From positions 1-62,969 of the forward strand of contig NZ_QEKO01000002.1 in NCBI RefSeq assembly GCF_003096595.1: 62,969 nt of DNA, read 5' to 3'. The position numbers and the translations under genes were made by a program. This document shows, piece after piece, positions 17,757-27,133 of the stretch (position 1 is its first letter; each line of letters starts with the position of its first letter). This DNA comes from Pusillimonas noertemannii (GTDB lineage Bacteria; Pseudomonadota; Gammaproteobacteria; Burkholderiales; Burkholderiaceae_B). The notes beneath the pieces were generated by a model. That model saw only the letters and a list, made by a program, of their open reading frames with translations. It had not been told where the DNA came from and ran no database searches.

Positions 17757-18443
17757 ATGCGCAGATTCGTTTCCATGCCCCGACCCCAGGTTTTGGCCGC
17801 CACCCTTGCCCTGACGTTCTTCATGCTGCCCGCCCACGCCTTCGCCGACGATGAAGCCCGCCGGGCGATTCTCGAACTGCGCCAGCAGGTAAGGCAAATG
17901 CACGAACAGAACCAACAGGCGCGTTTCCTGCTGGCCGACCAGATCGAAACCCTGCAGCACGAGCTGGCCGAGATGCGGGGCCAGCTGGAACGCATGCGAT
18001 TCGAGCTCGACATCAACAAGCGCTCGAGCCAGGACCAATCAGGCGGCAGCTCGATCCAGGTCAGCAACCCGCAAGAGCAGGCGGCATTCGACAACGCCAT
18101 GGGGCTGTTTCGCAGTGGCAAGTACAAAGAAGCCGCGCAGGGGCTGAACAGCTTCCTGAGCGATTATCCCAACAGCCAGCTGGCCTCCGAGGCCAGGTTC
18201 TACCTGGGCAGCAGCCAGTACGCAACCAAGGACTTCAAGGGCTCTATCGCCCAGCTGCAGCAACTTGTCCAGGCCGCGCCCAACGACCCCCGCGCCCCCG
18301 ACGCCTTGCTAATCGTTGCCGCAGGCAAGATCGAACTCAACGACATGGCCGGCGCCAAAACCAGCTTGCAGCAGATCGTGCGCGATTATCCGCAAAGCTC
18401 GGCGGCCGACACGGCCAAGAGCCGGCTGGAACTGCTGCAGTAA
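17757..18443 (+). CDS. cpoB: Cell division coordinator CpoB (YbgF)
   Basis: Periplasmic protein that couples peptidoglycan synthesis to Tol-Pal constriction. It has 228 residues with a signal peptide (about 1-30, ending HAFA), an N-terminal trimerising coiled coil (about 32-85, many Gln/Glu/Arg), a short linker, and a TPR domain (about 100-225, e.g. ALLIVAAGKIELND). ATG 17757 is chosen because GGAG lies 7 bases upstream. It is the last gene of the tol-pal set, partly separated from pal by a terminator. Confidence 0.92.
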   Translation: MRRFVSMPRPQVLAATLALTFFMLPAHAFADDEARRAILELRQQVRQMHEQNQQARFLLADQIETLQHELAEMRGQLERMRFELDINKRSSQDQSGGSSIQVSNPQEQAAFDNAMGLFRSGKYKEAAQGLNSFLSDYPNSQLASEARFYLGSSQYATKDFKGSIAQLQQLVQAAPNDPRAPDALLIVAAGKIELNDMAGAKTSLQQIVRDYPQSSAADTAKSRLELLQ

Positions 18444-18548
18444 ATCCTGTTTCATCCGCCGTAGGCTGTGCAGGGCCAACCGGCCCCGCCCTGCCCTTGC
18501 CTGCTCTCGACTCTCGTGCCAATCGCCCGCATCCAAGGGCGTGCTTCC

Positions 18549-19367
18549 ATGTTTGAACCGCTTACCCGTCTGCCCCTTCGAAGCATCGACGATGCCGGCC
18601 ATCCGCTCAGCTACGTCGAATCAGGACAGGGGCAGGTATTGCTGCTGGTCCATGGCTCATTGTGCGACTTGCGCTACTGGCGCTGGCAGATTCCAGAGCT
18701 AAGCCGCCATTTCCGCGTCGTCGCGCCCAGCTTGCGGGGCTATTGGCCCCACGCCTTCGAGCAGGCCAGCCCCTTGTTCACCGTAGAGCAGCACGCGACC
18801 GACCTGGGCAAGCTCATCGACGAGACCGTGGGCCGGCCCGTTCATCTGCTGGGCCATTCGCGGGGTGCGCACGTCGCACTGGAGCTGGCCGCGCAGGCGC
18901 CCAGCAGAATCGCCTCTTTGATCCTTGCCGACCCGGGACGGCAGGCCACGCCCTCCGCCACTGCCCTGGCCTTTCAAAAGCAAGCGGCCGACCTCCTGGC
19001 CCGGGGCGACGTGGAAGGGGCGCTGGCGGGCTTCATCGACACAGTCAACGGCGCCGACACCTGGCGGCGCATGACGGGCTGGTTCAAGGAAATGGTGCGG
19101 GACAATGCCGGCACCTTGTTCTCGCAGGTGGCCGAGCACGACATCGCCTTCGACCCATCGCGCGCCGGGGCGCTGAAGTGCCCGGTCCTGCTGCTGGGCG
19201 GCGAGCACAGTCCGACCCGCTTCAAGCGTTCAATGGACGTTCTGCAGGCTTTTCTGCCGCAAGCCCAGCGCGACGTGATTTCGTCAGCCTCGCACGGCAT
19301 GAACCTGGGCAATGCCCGAGCCTTCAATGCGCGCGTCGAACGCTTCGTACTTGAAGCGCAGGCATGA
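18549..19367 (+). CDS. Alpha/beta hydrolase of unknown substrate
   Basis: A 272-residue alpha/beta-hydrolase. The oxyanion-hole HG is at 35-36 (LLVHGSLCD), the nucleophile elbow GHSRG puts Ser104 at the active site, and the C-terminal SASHGMN supplies the catalytic His. The lid-like helical segment at about 150-205 is typical of the epoxide-hydrolase/haloperoxidase branch. There is no signal peptide, so it is cytoplasmic. The neighbours (cpoB upstream, copper chaperone downstream on the other strand) give no clue to the substrate. Confidence 0.8.
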   Translation: MFEPLTRLPLRSIDDAGHPLSYVESGQGQVLLLVHGSLCDLRYWRWQIPELSRHFRVVAPSLRGYWPHAFEQASPLFTVEQHATDLGKLIDETVGRPVHLLGHSRGAHVALELAAQAPSRIASLILADPGRQATPSATALAFQKQAADLLARGDVEGALAGFIDTVNGADTWRRMTGWFKEMVRDNAGTLFSQVAEHDIAFDPSRAGALKCPVLLLGGEHSPTRFKRSMDVLQAFLPQAQRDVISSASHGMNLGNARAFNARVERFVLEAQA

Positions 19368-19437
19368 CAGGCCCGCGGCTTCCCGGTTAACCCGCCCGCT
19401 CCGCCCCATCGCCGCCCGACGGGCGGCATGGAGCCTC

Positions 19438-19471
19438 GGCTGTTGGCTGTTGGCTGTTGGCTGTTGGCTGG
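19438..19471. repeat. Tandem 7-bp repeat GGCTGTT
   Basis: Nearly five head-to-tail copies of GGCTGTT lie between the convergent hydrolase and copper-chaperone genes, just beyond the stop codon of the latter. Slippage could change copy number without touching either protein. Confidence 0.9.
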
Positions 19472-19475
19472 CGGG

Positions 19476-20072
19476 CTATTTTGCTAGCGTGTTGGCCGGC
19501 TTCACTTCGCAATCGGCCTGGGCCTTGTCGCCGGAAGCGAGCAGAAACTGCATGGGCACTATGTCGCCCACCTTGATTTCCTGCGTAGGCTTCTCGAGCA
19601 TGATGTGATAGCCGCCCGGCTTGAACTCGAGCTTTTGCCCGGCCTGGATTTCGGCGCCATGCACATGCGACATGCGGCTCATTCCATCGGCATGCGTGGT
19701 TTGATGCAGCATGACGGCCGCGTAGCGTGGCGAGGCGGCGCCAGTAAGCGTAACGGCCTGGGCGCCTTTGTTTGCCGCCACGAAATAGCCGGCCGACGGT
19801 GCGGGCGCAGGCACGAGGCGGATCCAGCAGTCGCTGACCGCAAGCGCGGTGGAAACCGGCATGGCGGCAATGGCTTCCGGCGAAGGCGCGGCCGCCATGG
19901 CGTGACCACCCTGGCCATGCGCCGCGTGGCCTTCCGGGGCTTGCCCATGGCTGCCGTGGGCATGGGCATGGGCAAGCTGGACGGCCCCCTGCGGGGCGGA
20001 TGCGTTGGCAACGGGCATAGCCATGGCCAGGGCGCCCAACAGGGCCAACGCGGCGGCGGATGCGTGATTCAT
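19476..20072 (-). CDS. Periplasmic copper chaperone PCu(A)C with His-rich N-terminus
   Basis: A PCu(A)C-family (DUF461) protein that delivers Cu(I) to the CuA site of cytochrome c oxidase in the periplasm. It has 198 residues with a signal peptide (about 1-25). Then comes an unusual His/Gly-rich stretch (about 34-62, AHAHAHGSHG and GHAAHGQGGHAM) that could hold extra copper. The PCuAC domain carries the Met/His ligands in MLHQTTHADGMSRMSH and GGYHIML. ATG 20072 has GGAG 5 bases upstream; a GTG two codons earlier is less likely. It is divergent from the chemoreceptor gene, and no cox genes are nearby. Confidence 0.85.
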   Translation of the reverse strand: MNHASAAALALLGALAMAMPVANASAPQGAVQLAHAHAHGSHGQAPEGHAAHGQGGHAMAAAPSPEAIAAMPVSTALAVSDCWIRLVPAPAPSAGYFVAANKGAQAVTLTGAASPRYAAVMLHQTTHADGMSRMSHVHGAEIQAGQKLEFKPGGYHIMLEKPTQEIKVGDIVPMQFLLASGDKAQADCEVKPANTLAK

Positions 20073-20182
20073 GTTCACTCCAGGTGATTGAAGATTTGGC
20101 CTTGAGTTTACCTCGAACTAAATTCGTCCCTTCCGCATGCCGTTAACCATAGCTCCAAGTACAACCATGAAACGGAGCAACT

Positions 20183-21838
20183 ATGCGTTGGATCAGCGGC
20201 ACGACAGTCAGGTTTCGGCTTGTTGGCGGATTCCTCATCGTGGCGGCGATCGCGGCCGTCATCGGCGCCCTGGGCATCCTTTCGACCCAGCGCATGAACG
20301 AGATGGCCGATCGCATGTACGAACGCGAACTGCTGGGCGTAGTGTCGGCGTCCGAGGCCAACCTGCACATCGTCGCGGCCGGGCGCGCCCTGCGCAGCAC
20401 ACTGCTGGCGCCCGACGCCGAAGTGCACGTGGCCGAATACTACGCCATGGAATCGCGTTTCGACTCACTGAAATTCGAACTCAAGAAACTCGAGAGCATG
20501 TTCGACACGGAGCGGACCCGAAAGGCCGTCCAGGATGCTCTAGGCGCCGTCGAGGCATATGAAAAGGCAGTCAAGTCGCTGGTAACGCAGAATCGCGCCG
20601 ACCTGCCCGACCACGAGGTCGTCACCGAACGGCTCTTCAATGAAATCCGCTCGCTGGGCGACACCGCCGAGATCCTGGTCAGCCTGCTCACCCTGGAAAA
20701 GCAGAACATCGCCCAGGAGTATGCCAAAGAGATGGGGGACATCTACCGCAGAACACTGTACAGTTTGATCGCCCTGACACTGGGCGGCGCGCTGCTGGCC
20801 ATTCTGCTCGGCTGGCTCATCACACGCTGGCTGACTCGCCAGCTTGGCGGCGAGCCCCGGGACGTCGCCCGCATCGCCGGCGCCATCGCCCAAGGCGATC
20901 TCACCAGCCATATCGATACCCGCCGGGCCCGGGACGGCAGCATCGTGGCCGCCATGGGCCGGATGCAGGAATCGCTGCGCAAGGTCGTGTCGGCGGTGCG
21001 CGGCAGCAGCGACCATATCGCGACGGGATCCAGCCAGATCGCCGTCGGAAACGCCGACTTGTCTCAGCGCACCGAAGAGCAGGCGGCCAACCTCACCGAG
21101 ACCGCCGCCGCCATGGAGGAACTTTCCAGCACCGTAAAGAACAACGCAGACGTCGCCCAGCAGGCGGCGGGCATGGCCGCCCAGGCCAGCGCCTCGGCCA
21201 CCAGGGGAGGCGAGGTGGTGAACGAAGTGGTGGCGACCATGAACGAGATCAATGCATCGTCCCGAAAAGTAGTGGACATCGTCGGGGTCATCGACACCAT
21301 CGCATTCCAGACCAATATTCTGGCCTTGAACGCCGCTGTCGAAGCGGCCCGTGCCGGCGAACAGGGACGCGGATTCGCCGTCGTCGCCAGCGAGGTGCGC
21401 AGCCTGGCGCAAAAATGCGCCTCGGCCGCCAAGGACGTCAAACACCTCATCGACGATAGCGCCCAGAAAGTGGAAGCCGGCGGAAGAATGGTCGATGCGG
21501 CCGGGGCGGCCATGTCGGACATCGTCGCCCAGGTCAAGCGCGTCACCGACCTGATCAGCGAGATCAGCGCGGCGACGGTCGAGCAGACTTCGGGCCTGAA
21601 CCAAATCAACGACGCCGTCGCCCAGCTAAGCGATGTCACGCAACAGAATGCCGCACTGGTCGAGCAATCGGCCGCGGCGGCCGACAGCCTGCGTGGCCAA
21701 GCCCGGCAGTTGGTGGACGTCGTGGGCGTGTTCAATCTCGGCCAACAAGTCGAAGACGCACCTCCTACTGCGGCGCCGCTCGCGCCGCCCCCGCGCTTGA
21801 CCGCGGCATCAGCCGCCGGGGAATGGGATGAGTTCTGA
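20183..21838 (+). CDS. Methyl-accepting chemotaxis protein
   Basis: Membrane chemoreceptor of 551 residues. Membrane segments are at about 11-33 and 190-215, with a ~155-residue periplasmic four-helix-type sensor between them. A HAMP domain (about 216-268) leads to a cytoplasmic signalling domain, and its hairpin tip [20 protein letters not shown] is fully conserved. The last five residues EWDEF match the xWxxF pentapeptide that tethers CheR/CheB in high-abundance receptors. GGAG 6 bases upstream supports the start. The ligand is unknown and no other chemotaxis genes are in the window. Confidence 0.93.
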   Translation: MRWISGTTVRFRLVGGFLIVAAIAAVIGALGILSTQRMNEMADRMYERELLGVVSASEANLHIVAAGRALRSTLLAPDAEVHVAEYYAMESRFDSLKFELKKLESMFDTERTRKAVQDALGAVEAYEKAVKSLVTQNRADLPDHEVVTERLFNEIRSLGDTAEILVSLLTLEKQNIAQEYAKEMGDIYRRTLYSLIALTLGGALLAILLGWLITRWLTRQLGGEPRDVARIAGAIAQGDLTSHIDTRRARDGSIVAAMGRMQESLRKVVSAVRGSSDHIATGSSQIAVGNADLSQRTEEQAANLTETAAAMEELSSTVKNNADVAQQAAGMAAQASASATRGGEVVNEVVATMNEINASSRKVVDIVGVIDTIAFQTNILALNAAVEAARAGEQGRGFAVVASEVRSLAQKCASAAKDVKHLIDDSAQKVEAGGRMVDAAGAAMSDIVAQVKRVTDLISEISAATVEQTSGLNQINDAVAQLSDVTQQNAALVEQSAAAADSLRGQARQLVDVVGVFNLGQQVEDAPPTAAPLAPPPRLTAASAAGEWDEF

Positions 21839-21921
21839 GGGGGGCCCTGCTTCGCGTAGACGACAGCCGATTGGGTGGTAACATTTGAAGCTGTCACCCT
21901 CACCCATCGAGTAGTGTTTCC

Positions 21922-22845
21922 ATGGCCGTCTTCGACATCGATCCCATCGTCAAGTCTCTTCATGCCATCCGCCAAGACTGGCGCGATTCGCAAAGGCGTC
22001 CCCGCGAACCGGACGGACGCGAATTTCCGTCACGCGAAGCTGTCGCGCAGGCCATGAACGAGCTCAAGGGCGCGCTTTTTCCGATGCGCCTGGGTCCCAC
22101 CGACCTGCGCCACGAAAGCGAAGACTACTATGTGGGCTACACGCTTGAATCCGCCCTGCACTCCCTGCTTGACCAGGCCCGGCTCGAGCTGCGCTATCTG
22201 GCGCGCAACGACGACGATGTCGGCGACGTCGCCGTGCAAGCCCGGGCGGCCGAGGCAATTCGAAACCTGGCCCTGTCGCTGCCCCAGATACGCCGCTTGC
22301 TCGACAGCGACACCCTGGCCGCCTACCATGGCGACCCGGCCGCGCGCACCGTCGACGAAGTGCTGCTGTGCTATCCCGGCATGGAAGCCATGATCTACCA
22401 TCGGATCGCGCACCAGCTGTACCGCCAGGGCCTGCCCCTCCTGGCCAGGGTAGCTTCCGAACTGGCCCACAGCCAGACGGGTATCGACATCCACCCCGGC
22501 GCCCAGATCGGCGGCAGCTTCTTCATCGATCACGGCACCGGCGTAGTCATCGGCGAAACCACCATCATCGGCGAACGCGTGCGCATCTACCAGGCGGTCA
22601 CCCTGGGCGCCAAGCGCTTTCCCACCGACGAGAACGGCTCGTTGCAAAAGGGGCTGCCGCGACATCCCATCGTCGAAGACGATGTGGTCATATACGCCGG
22701 CGCCACCATCCTGGGACGGGTTACCCTGGGCAAGGGCTGCGTCATCGGCGGCAATGTCTGGCTGACCCAAGACGTTCAGGCCGGCAGCTACGTCACCCAG
22801 GCCGACTGCACGCCCAGCCGCCAGGAATCCACCGCCCGTCTCTGA
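21922..22845 (+). CDS. cysE: Serine O-acetyltransferase
   Basis: Acetylates L-serine for cysteine synthesis. It has 307 residues, with an alpha-helical N-terminal domain followed by a left-handed beta-helix of hexapeptide repeats. The acetyl-CoA/serine site lies in IDHGTGVVIGETTIIGERVR, and QAVTLGAKRFP and GNVWLTQDV are family landmarks. The long N-terminal domain fits the EpsC-type serine acetyltransferases common in betaproteobacteria rather than the shorter enteric CysE. It appears monocistronic; a hairpin follows at 22864-22889. Confidence 0.9.
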   Translation: MAVFDIDPIVKSLHAIRQDWRDSQRRPREPDGREFPSREAVAQAMNELKGALFPMRLGPTDLRHESEDYYVGYTLESALHSLLDQARLELRYLARNDDDVGDVAVQARAAEAIRNLALSLPQIRRLLDSDTLAAYHGDPAARTVDEVLLCYPGMEAMIYHRIAHQLYRQGLPLLARVASELAHSQTGIDIHPGAQIGGSFFIDHGTGVVIGETTIIGERVRIYQAVTLGAKRFPTDENGSLQKGLPRHPIVEDDVVIYAGATILGRVTLGKGCVIGGNVWLTQDVQAGSYVTQADCTPSRQESTARL

Positions 22846-22863
22846 CGGCAAGCCGCTGCACGC

Positions 22864-22889
22864 GTAAAGCGGGCATACCCGCTTTGCGC
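22864..22889. terminator. Hairpin between convergent cysE and porin genes
   Basis: AAAGCGGG (22866-22873) and CCCGCTTT (22878-22885) form a perfect stem around CATA, extended by GCG/GCGC. There is no long T-run, so efficiency is uncertain, but its place between convergent genes suits a two-way terminator. Its core AAGCGGGCATACCCGC recurs near 55490. Confidence 0.5.
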
Positions 22890-22907
22890 GCCACAGCCCG
22901 GGCTAGG

Positions 22908-23663
22908 CTAGAACGACTGCGTCAAAGTCAATATGCCCGCGGCTCGCCCGGTGAAGCGCCCGCTGCTGTTGGTGTAGAGGTCACGGTGGGCATTGGTGTC
23001 GACATAGGCCAGCGCCGCCGTAAAGCCTCCCCACGTCTTGCTGAAGCCGATCGACCAGTCCGCATACGAACCGTCATCCAGATTTCGCACGCGCTGGTAG
23101 CCCACATGGCCATCGAAGTTCAATCCCCACACTCCGGTGGGCAGGCTGGCGTTCAATTCGTAGTATTGGCTGTTCTTGCTGTCGGGCACGCCAAACAGGT
23201 TGGTGAGCGCGTGCGAATACTTGAACGTGACCGGGCCGTAGCCCAAGCCAAGAAACAGCTCCGTCGTATGCGGACGAGTGTATCCGCCCGGATAATCGCC
23301 GGGATAGAAGTACTGGAGCACGCCCGTGTCGATGGTGAAGTCGCCCCCCAAGGGGCCCGCATACCCCGCAAAGAAATCCATCTCGACCGGCGCCGAGACG
23401 TCGGGGTGCGAGTCGCCCAGCCAACTGATGGTGGAGTTCCAGTTGCCCACGTAGAAGCCGCTGGAATGCGTCAGGCCGAAGCCGCCCTGCACTGCCGGCT
23501 TGTTGTTCGTCTGCATCAGGCCGCGATAGCGGTACTGGCTGGCCAGCGACACATTGGCCTCGAACGTGAAGTCCGACGCGCCGGTCTCGGCGGCGCCGAC
23601 AGGTCCGGCGACACACGCGGCCAGCCCCAGCGCGGCGACCACCTTTGAGTAAGTGGCTTTCAT
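22908..23663 (-). CDS. TorF-family putative outer-membrane porin
   Basis: A 251-residue exported protein. The signal peptide covers about 1-25 (ending GPVGAAE). The rest is beta-rich with alternating aromatic residues and a C-terminal phenylalanine, as in outer-membrane barrels. The N-terminal TFEANVSLASQYRYRGLMQT matches the TorF/TIGR02001 family, where the conserved RYRG stretch is typical. ATG 23663 has AGGAG about 8 bases upstream. Family members are often found near transporters or sensory genes, but substrate and function are unproven, and the neighbours here (cysE, a methyltransferase) do not help. Confidence 0.8.
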   Translation of the reverse strand: MKATYSKVVAALGLAACVAGPVGAAETGASDFTFEANVSLASQYRYRGLMQTNNKPAVQGGFGLTHSSGFYVGNWNSTISWLGDSHPDVSAPVEMDFFAGYAGPLGGDFTIDTGVLQYFYPGDYPGGYTRPHTTELFLGLGYGPVTFKYSHALTNLFGVPDSKNSQYYELNASLPTGVWGLNFDGHVGYQRVRNLDDGSYADWSIGFSKTWGGFTAALAYVDTNAHRDLYTNSSGRFTGRAAGILTLTQSF

Positions 23664-23959
23664 CTTGCATGCTCCTTGTTTGAGTGAAATGGGAAGCCCC
23701 ATTGCTCAATACGCAACATGCATGCCAATTTGCCTGCCCGCGAAAGCGGCTCGGCCCATGCCTTGCCGCCGGATGTACCGCAGGCCCGGCTCAATCGCCC
23801 GTCTGCTTGTGGAAAGCGGCTGCCCGCACGCCATGGCCCGGGCTTGGCGGCGACCCCAAGAGCCCCATGACAGGGCGCCGGACGCCCCGTGCTGGTGCAG
23901 GACCGGAATGCTTGCAAGCAGCGGCTGACGCTTTGTGAGTTTGTGAGTGTTAACAGGCC
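23664..23959. other. Intergenic region upstream of the porin gene
   Basis: About 300 bases between the porin start and the methyltransferase stop, both leftward. I see no supported gene, RNA or strong terminator here; it presumably carries the porin promoter. Confidence 0.5.
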
Positions 23960-24604
23960 CTAGGACTTGTGCGCCTGGGCCGCCTTGCGCCATGCGCTGG
24001 CCAGCCAGGGCTGCTGCTCGCGCGGCAGGCCCTGGGGACGGTAGTAGTGTTCAAGCTCTGTGAAGCCCGCCTGCCCCAGCAACCGGCGCCAGGACTCCAG
24101 GTCGTGATAGACCCCATAGCGGGCGCCGTGCCAGCCCTCTTGATTGGCGCCGCGCGGGTTGGAGCTGAACAGCACGCCCGATGGCTTCAGGCAGGCATTC
24201 AGCTGGGCAAGGACGCGCGGCAGGTCGGCGCTGGGCACATGAAACAGCGAAGCATTGGCAAACACGCCGTCAAAGTGCGCCGAAGGCAGATCGAGCGCCA
24301 GGAAATCCTGGTGCCAGACCTCGCACCCCGTCGCTTCGCGAGCCATGGCCACGAACTCTTTGGAGCCATCAAGGCCCACCGGCTGATGGCCTAGCTGCAG
24401 GAAGGCCGCCAGGTCGCGGCCCGGCCCGCAACCGAAATCGAGTATGCGAAAAGGCGCGGGGGCCTGGATGTGGCGCAACAGGGCATCGATATTCTGGCGC
24501 ACATCGTGTTCTTGCGTGCCGGCCCGGAACGCAGCGGCCTTGCTGTCGTAGTCCTGTAGCGTAGCGGCCGTGACATCGGTGGCCGGACGGAAAACTTGCG
24601 TCAT
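23960..24604 (-). CDS. Class I SAM-dependent methyltransferase
   Basis: A 214-residue methyltransferase with motif I ILDFGCGPGRD (about 54-64), an acidic residue after the next strand (VGLDGSKE) and the FANASLFHVP strand-4 region, which together form the SAM pocket. There is no signal peptide. The substrate is not predictable; the closest general pattern is the ubiquinone/menaquinone-methyltransferase-like small-molecule enzymes. It lies 12 bases downstream of the dodecin gene and may be cotranscribed with it. Confidence 0.82.
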   Translation of the reverse strand: MTQVFRPATDVTAATLQDYDSKAAAFRAGTQEHDVRQNIDALLRHIQAPAPFRILDFGCGPGRDLAAFLQLGHQPVGLDGSKEFVAMAREATGCEVWHQDFLALDLPSAHFDGVFANASLFHVPSADLPRVLAQLNACLKPSGVLFSSNPRGANQEGWHGARYGVYHDLESWRRLLGQAGFTELEHYYRPQGLPREQQPWLASAWRKAAQAHKS

Positions 24605-24616
24605 GCCGGAGAGGGC

Positions 24617-24823
24617 CTACTCCATGGTAAAGCCGACCTTGATGGTGACCTGCCAATGCGCAATCTTGCCGTCGACCACGTGGCCCCTTGTTTCGACGAC
24701 ATTGAACCATTGAATGTGGCGCACGGTTTCGCTTGCCTTGGCAATGGCATTGGAGACTGCGTCTTCGATGCTGGTGGGCGACGAGCCGGTGAGTTCGATC
24801 TGCTTGTAGACATGATTGCTCAT
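24617..24823 (-). CDS. Dodecin, flavin-storage protein
   Basis: A 68-residue dodecin. Twelve copies assemble into a hollow sphere that binds flavin (often FMN or riboflavin derivatives) and buffers free flavin. The family pattern is clear: [19 protein letters not shown] at the start, then the helix [18 protein letters not shown] with the flavin-stacking Trp, and the closing VTIKVGF. ATG 24823 has AAGGAG about 7 bases upstream. Confidence 0.92.
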   Translation of the reverse strand: MSNHVYKQIELTGSSPTSIEDAVSNAIAKASETVRHIQWFNVVETRGHVVDGKIAHWQVTIKVGFTME

Positions 24824-24909
24824 GGTTCGCTCCTTGCGTGAAGTCGTTGGGGGTTGAACCATGGTAATGCCTTTGGCAGCCCGCCACAAGGCAGGCAAAG
24901 GCCGGTGCT

Positions 24910-26061
24910 TCAGACCTTGCGCATATGATTGTCCCACGACCGTCCGCCTTCTTCGGGCAGAATGAAGCGCATGCCGGCGGCGCCGGCCGCAGAGCCGCCG
25001 TTCGATTCAAATGCCTCAAGGCCGACACCCGCAATCGCGCCCAGGCCGCTGCTCAGCAGGAAGCCGCCGGATACCGCCGGCGCCACCCCGCAGCCGTCGT
25101 CCAGCGCCACTCGCCTGAGAAAGCCGCCCGTGCCGGCGTCCCAGAACACGACGCAGCCACCCACCGGGCTGGAAGTGGCGATGATGCGGCCGGAGGCGTC
25201 GGCCGCCACCGAACCCACATAGTTGCGCATGTCGCGCAGCACTTCGGGCGGCCCCGAAAACAATCGTATTGCTTCGCCCCGCCTGTGGCGCGCCACCAGC
25301 GCCGGGCGATCGCCTGCAGGCCCCATGTACTGGCAGCCCACCCACACCGCGCCCGACGCATCGAGCGCCATGTGGCGCAGGGAAAGCCGATACAGCTCCT
25401 GGGGCAGGAAGACCTGCTCGAGCAGGCGGCCGCTGCGCGCGTCGACATAGGCCAGCGAAGGCCTCATGGTGTCGAGGTTGAGTTCGAGCTTGCCGTAGTC
25501 GGGATGGGTAAGAATGCCGCCGTTGGCCACGCAAAGCGTGCGGCCGTCGGGCATGAGCACGACCTCGTGCGGGCCGATGCCGCCCGTGGGGCATTCGCCC
25601 ACCCGTTTGTAGCCGCCCGCGTCCGAGGCGTCGTAGATGCCCAGCACGCCGCGCCCCGCCTCGTAATCGTTCTCGGTTGCGAACAGCAGCTTGCCATCGG
25701 GCGTATAGACGCCATGCCCGAAGAAATGCCTTTCGTCGGCCAGCTCGAGGGCACGCGGTTCATCGCGGCCATGCAGGTCGAAGGCGATCGCAAAGAAACC
25801 CGGCTGGCGGCCGAAAGCCACGGCACGACCACGGCGCGCATCAATGGCGAAACTATGGCCCCGGTCGGGCAGCGGCACGACTTGATGATCGGCACCGCTT
25901 GCATCGAACACGGCGGCTTCGTAGCGCCCTTCCCGCTTGCGGGCCGCCAGGTACAGCGGCGCGCCACCGTCGCGCGCCCGTATGGGCGTCGCCAGGGACG
26001 TGCCGCCCGCCGCCAGCAACAGGGCCAGGAAACGGCGCCGGTCAATCCCCATCGAGTGCAT
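24910..26061 (-). CDS. DUF1513 protein of the imelysin iron cluster
   Basis: A 383-residue protein with a twin-arginine-type leader ([14 protein letters not shown], about 7-20), so it is probably exported folded by Tat. The remainder looks like a beta-propeller (repeats such as [17 protein letters not shown] and [16 protein letters not shown]). It belongs to the DUF1513/COG3490 group, conserved as the fourth member after IrpA, the di-haem protein and imelysin. Its biochemical role is unknown; the cluster points to periplasmic iron uptake. The start overlaps the end of the imelysin gene by 20 bases, indicating coupling. Confidence 0.85.
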   Translation of the reverse strand: MHSMGIDRRRFLALLLAAGGTSLATPIRARDGGAPLYLAARKREGRYEAAVFDASGADHQVVPLPDRGHSFAIDARRGRAVAFGRQPGFFAIAFDLHGRDEPRALELADERHFFGHGVYTPDGKLLFATENDYEAGRGVLGIYDASDAGGYKRVGECPTGGIGPHEVVLMPDGRTLCVANGGILTHPDYGKLELNLDTMRPSLAYVDARSGRLLEQVFLPQELYRLSLRHMALDASGAVWVGCQYMGPAGDRPALVARHRRGEAIRLFSGPPEVLRDMRNYVGSVAADASGRIIATSSPVGGCVVFWDAGTGGFLRRVALDDGCGVAPAVSGGFLLSSGLGAIAGVGLEAFESNGGSAAGAAGMRFILPEEGGRSWDNHMRKV

Positions 26062-27124
26062 TGAAGCCTATCCTTACGCCCAGGGCGGGCGCCACATCCT
26101 GGTCGACAAGGTTCTTGGCATTGTTCAGCAACAGCCTTACCAGGACCAGCCCGCGATGGCTTTCTTCATCGCGCCAAAGTTGTTCGGTTCCGCCCCGCAT
26201 GCCCTCGAGCTGGTCGACGGCCCTCTGCAGTTCGCCCCGCACGTTCTGGTCTATCCATTCGGCGCCGGGAAAGCTGTAGCCGCCCGCATCGTAGAAGGCC
26301 AGCATGCCCTGCGCGGCCGCCCGGAGCGAAACGGGTGCGAGATCGCTGCGCCAGAAAGGCGCTTTGCGGGGCGCGGCCTTGCCCGCGTCGGCGCCCAGAG
26401 AGGGTGCGAGCTTGACGTCGACCTGGAACTGCAGGCCGGTGGACAAGGCCTTGACCACTTCGGCGGCGACCTCTTGCGCATTGCGATACAAGGGATTGTC
26501 GGGGCCGGGCTGGGAAAACAGCCGTGCGAACTCGCCATCGGCCTTCCACAGCGCATATAGCTCGCCACCCACGCGTTCGAGGTTGCCGGCCACCGCCAGC
26601 GCATAGGCGCAAGCCGCGGCCTGGTCGTCGCCTTGCTTGCCCGACAGCAGGCCCTTGTCGCGATAGAGCACGTACTCGAGGGCGGGCAGACCCTGCAGCG
26701 CGACACTGTGCTTGGCCAGCCCCTGTGCGTCCGGAATCTCGCCGGCCGGCTTGGCGAGCAGGCCCTGCACCTGCCGGGTAGTGACGCCGCGCGGGTCAGG
26801 CCAGAAATAAATGCTTTCGAAGCGGTTGGCCTGGACCAGCGGGCCGAAGCGCAGGAACTCGATGCCCGACCAGGCGGCCACCAGGTGCTCGAACGCAGCC
26901 GCCACCTCGTCAGAGCCCGCCGCCGGATCGCCGCAGGCGCTTTGCAAGGCCTTGCCCATCTGGCCTGCCGCTTCATGGAACTGCTGCATGGCCGGTGCGA
27001 TGTAGCCTTGGGCCAAACGGGCGCCCAGGCCCGAGGCGGACTCGGCTGCCGTTTGTGCAACAGCCATGCCGGGCATGGTCCAGGCCAGGGCCAGTACGGC
27101 GGCCCCCATCCATTGTTTGATCAT
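26042..27124 (-). CDS. Imelysin-family periplasmic protein (COG3489-like)
   Basis: A 360-residue exported protein with a signal peptide (about 1-24, ending AVAQ) and a single imelysin (Peptidase_M75) domain. Imelysins are not peptidases in practice and are associated with iron uptake. The usual GxHxxE motif is here GLPALEYVLY, so the histidine is missing and only the Glu remains; metal binding at that site may be lost or different. It lies 9 bases downstream of the di-haem gene and overlaps the DUF1513 gene. Confidence 0.85.
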   Translation of the reverse strand: MIKQWMGAAVLALAWTMPGMAVAQTAAESASGLGARLAQGYIAPAMQQFHEAAGQMGKALQSACGDPAAGSDEVAAAFEHLVAAWSGIEFLRFGPLVQANRFESIYFWPDPRGVTTRQVQGLLAKPAGEIPDAQGLAKHSVALQGLPALEYVLYRDKGLLSGKQGDDQAAACAYALAVAGNLERVGGELYALWKADGEFARLFSQPGPDNPLYRNAQEVAAEVVKALSTGLQFQVDVKLAPSLGADAGKAAPRKAPFWRSDLAPVSLRAAAQGMLAFYDAGGYSFPGAEWIDQNVRGELQRAVDQLEGMRGGTEQLWRDEESHRGLVLVRLLLNNAKNLVDQDVAPALGVRIGFNALDGD

Positions 27125-27133
27125 GTGTTTTTC

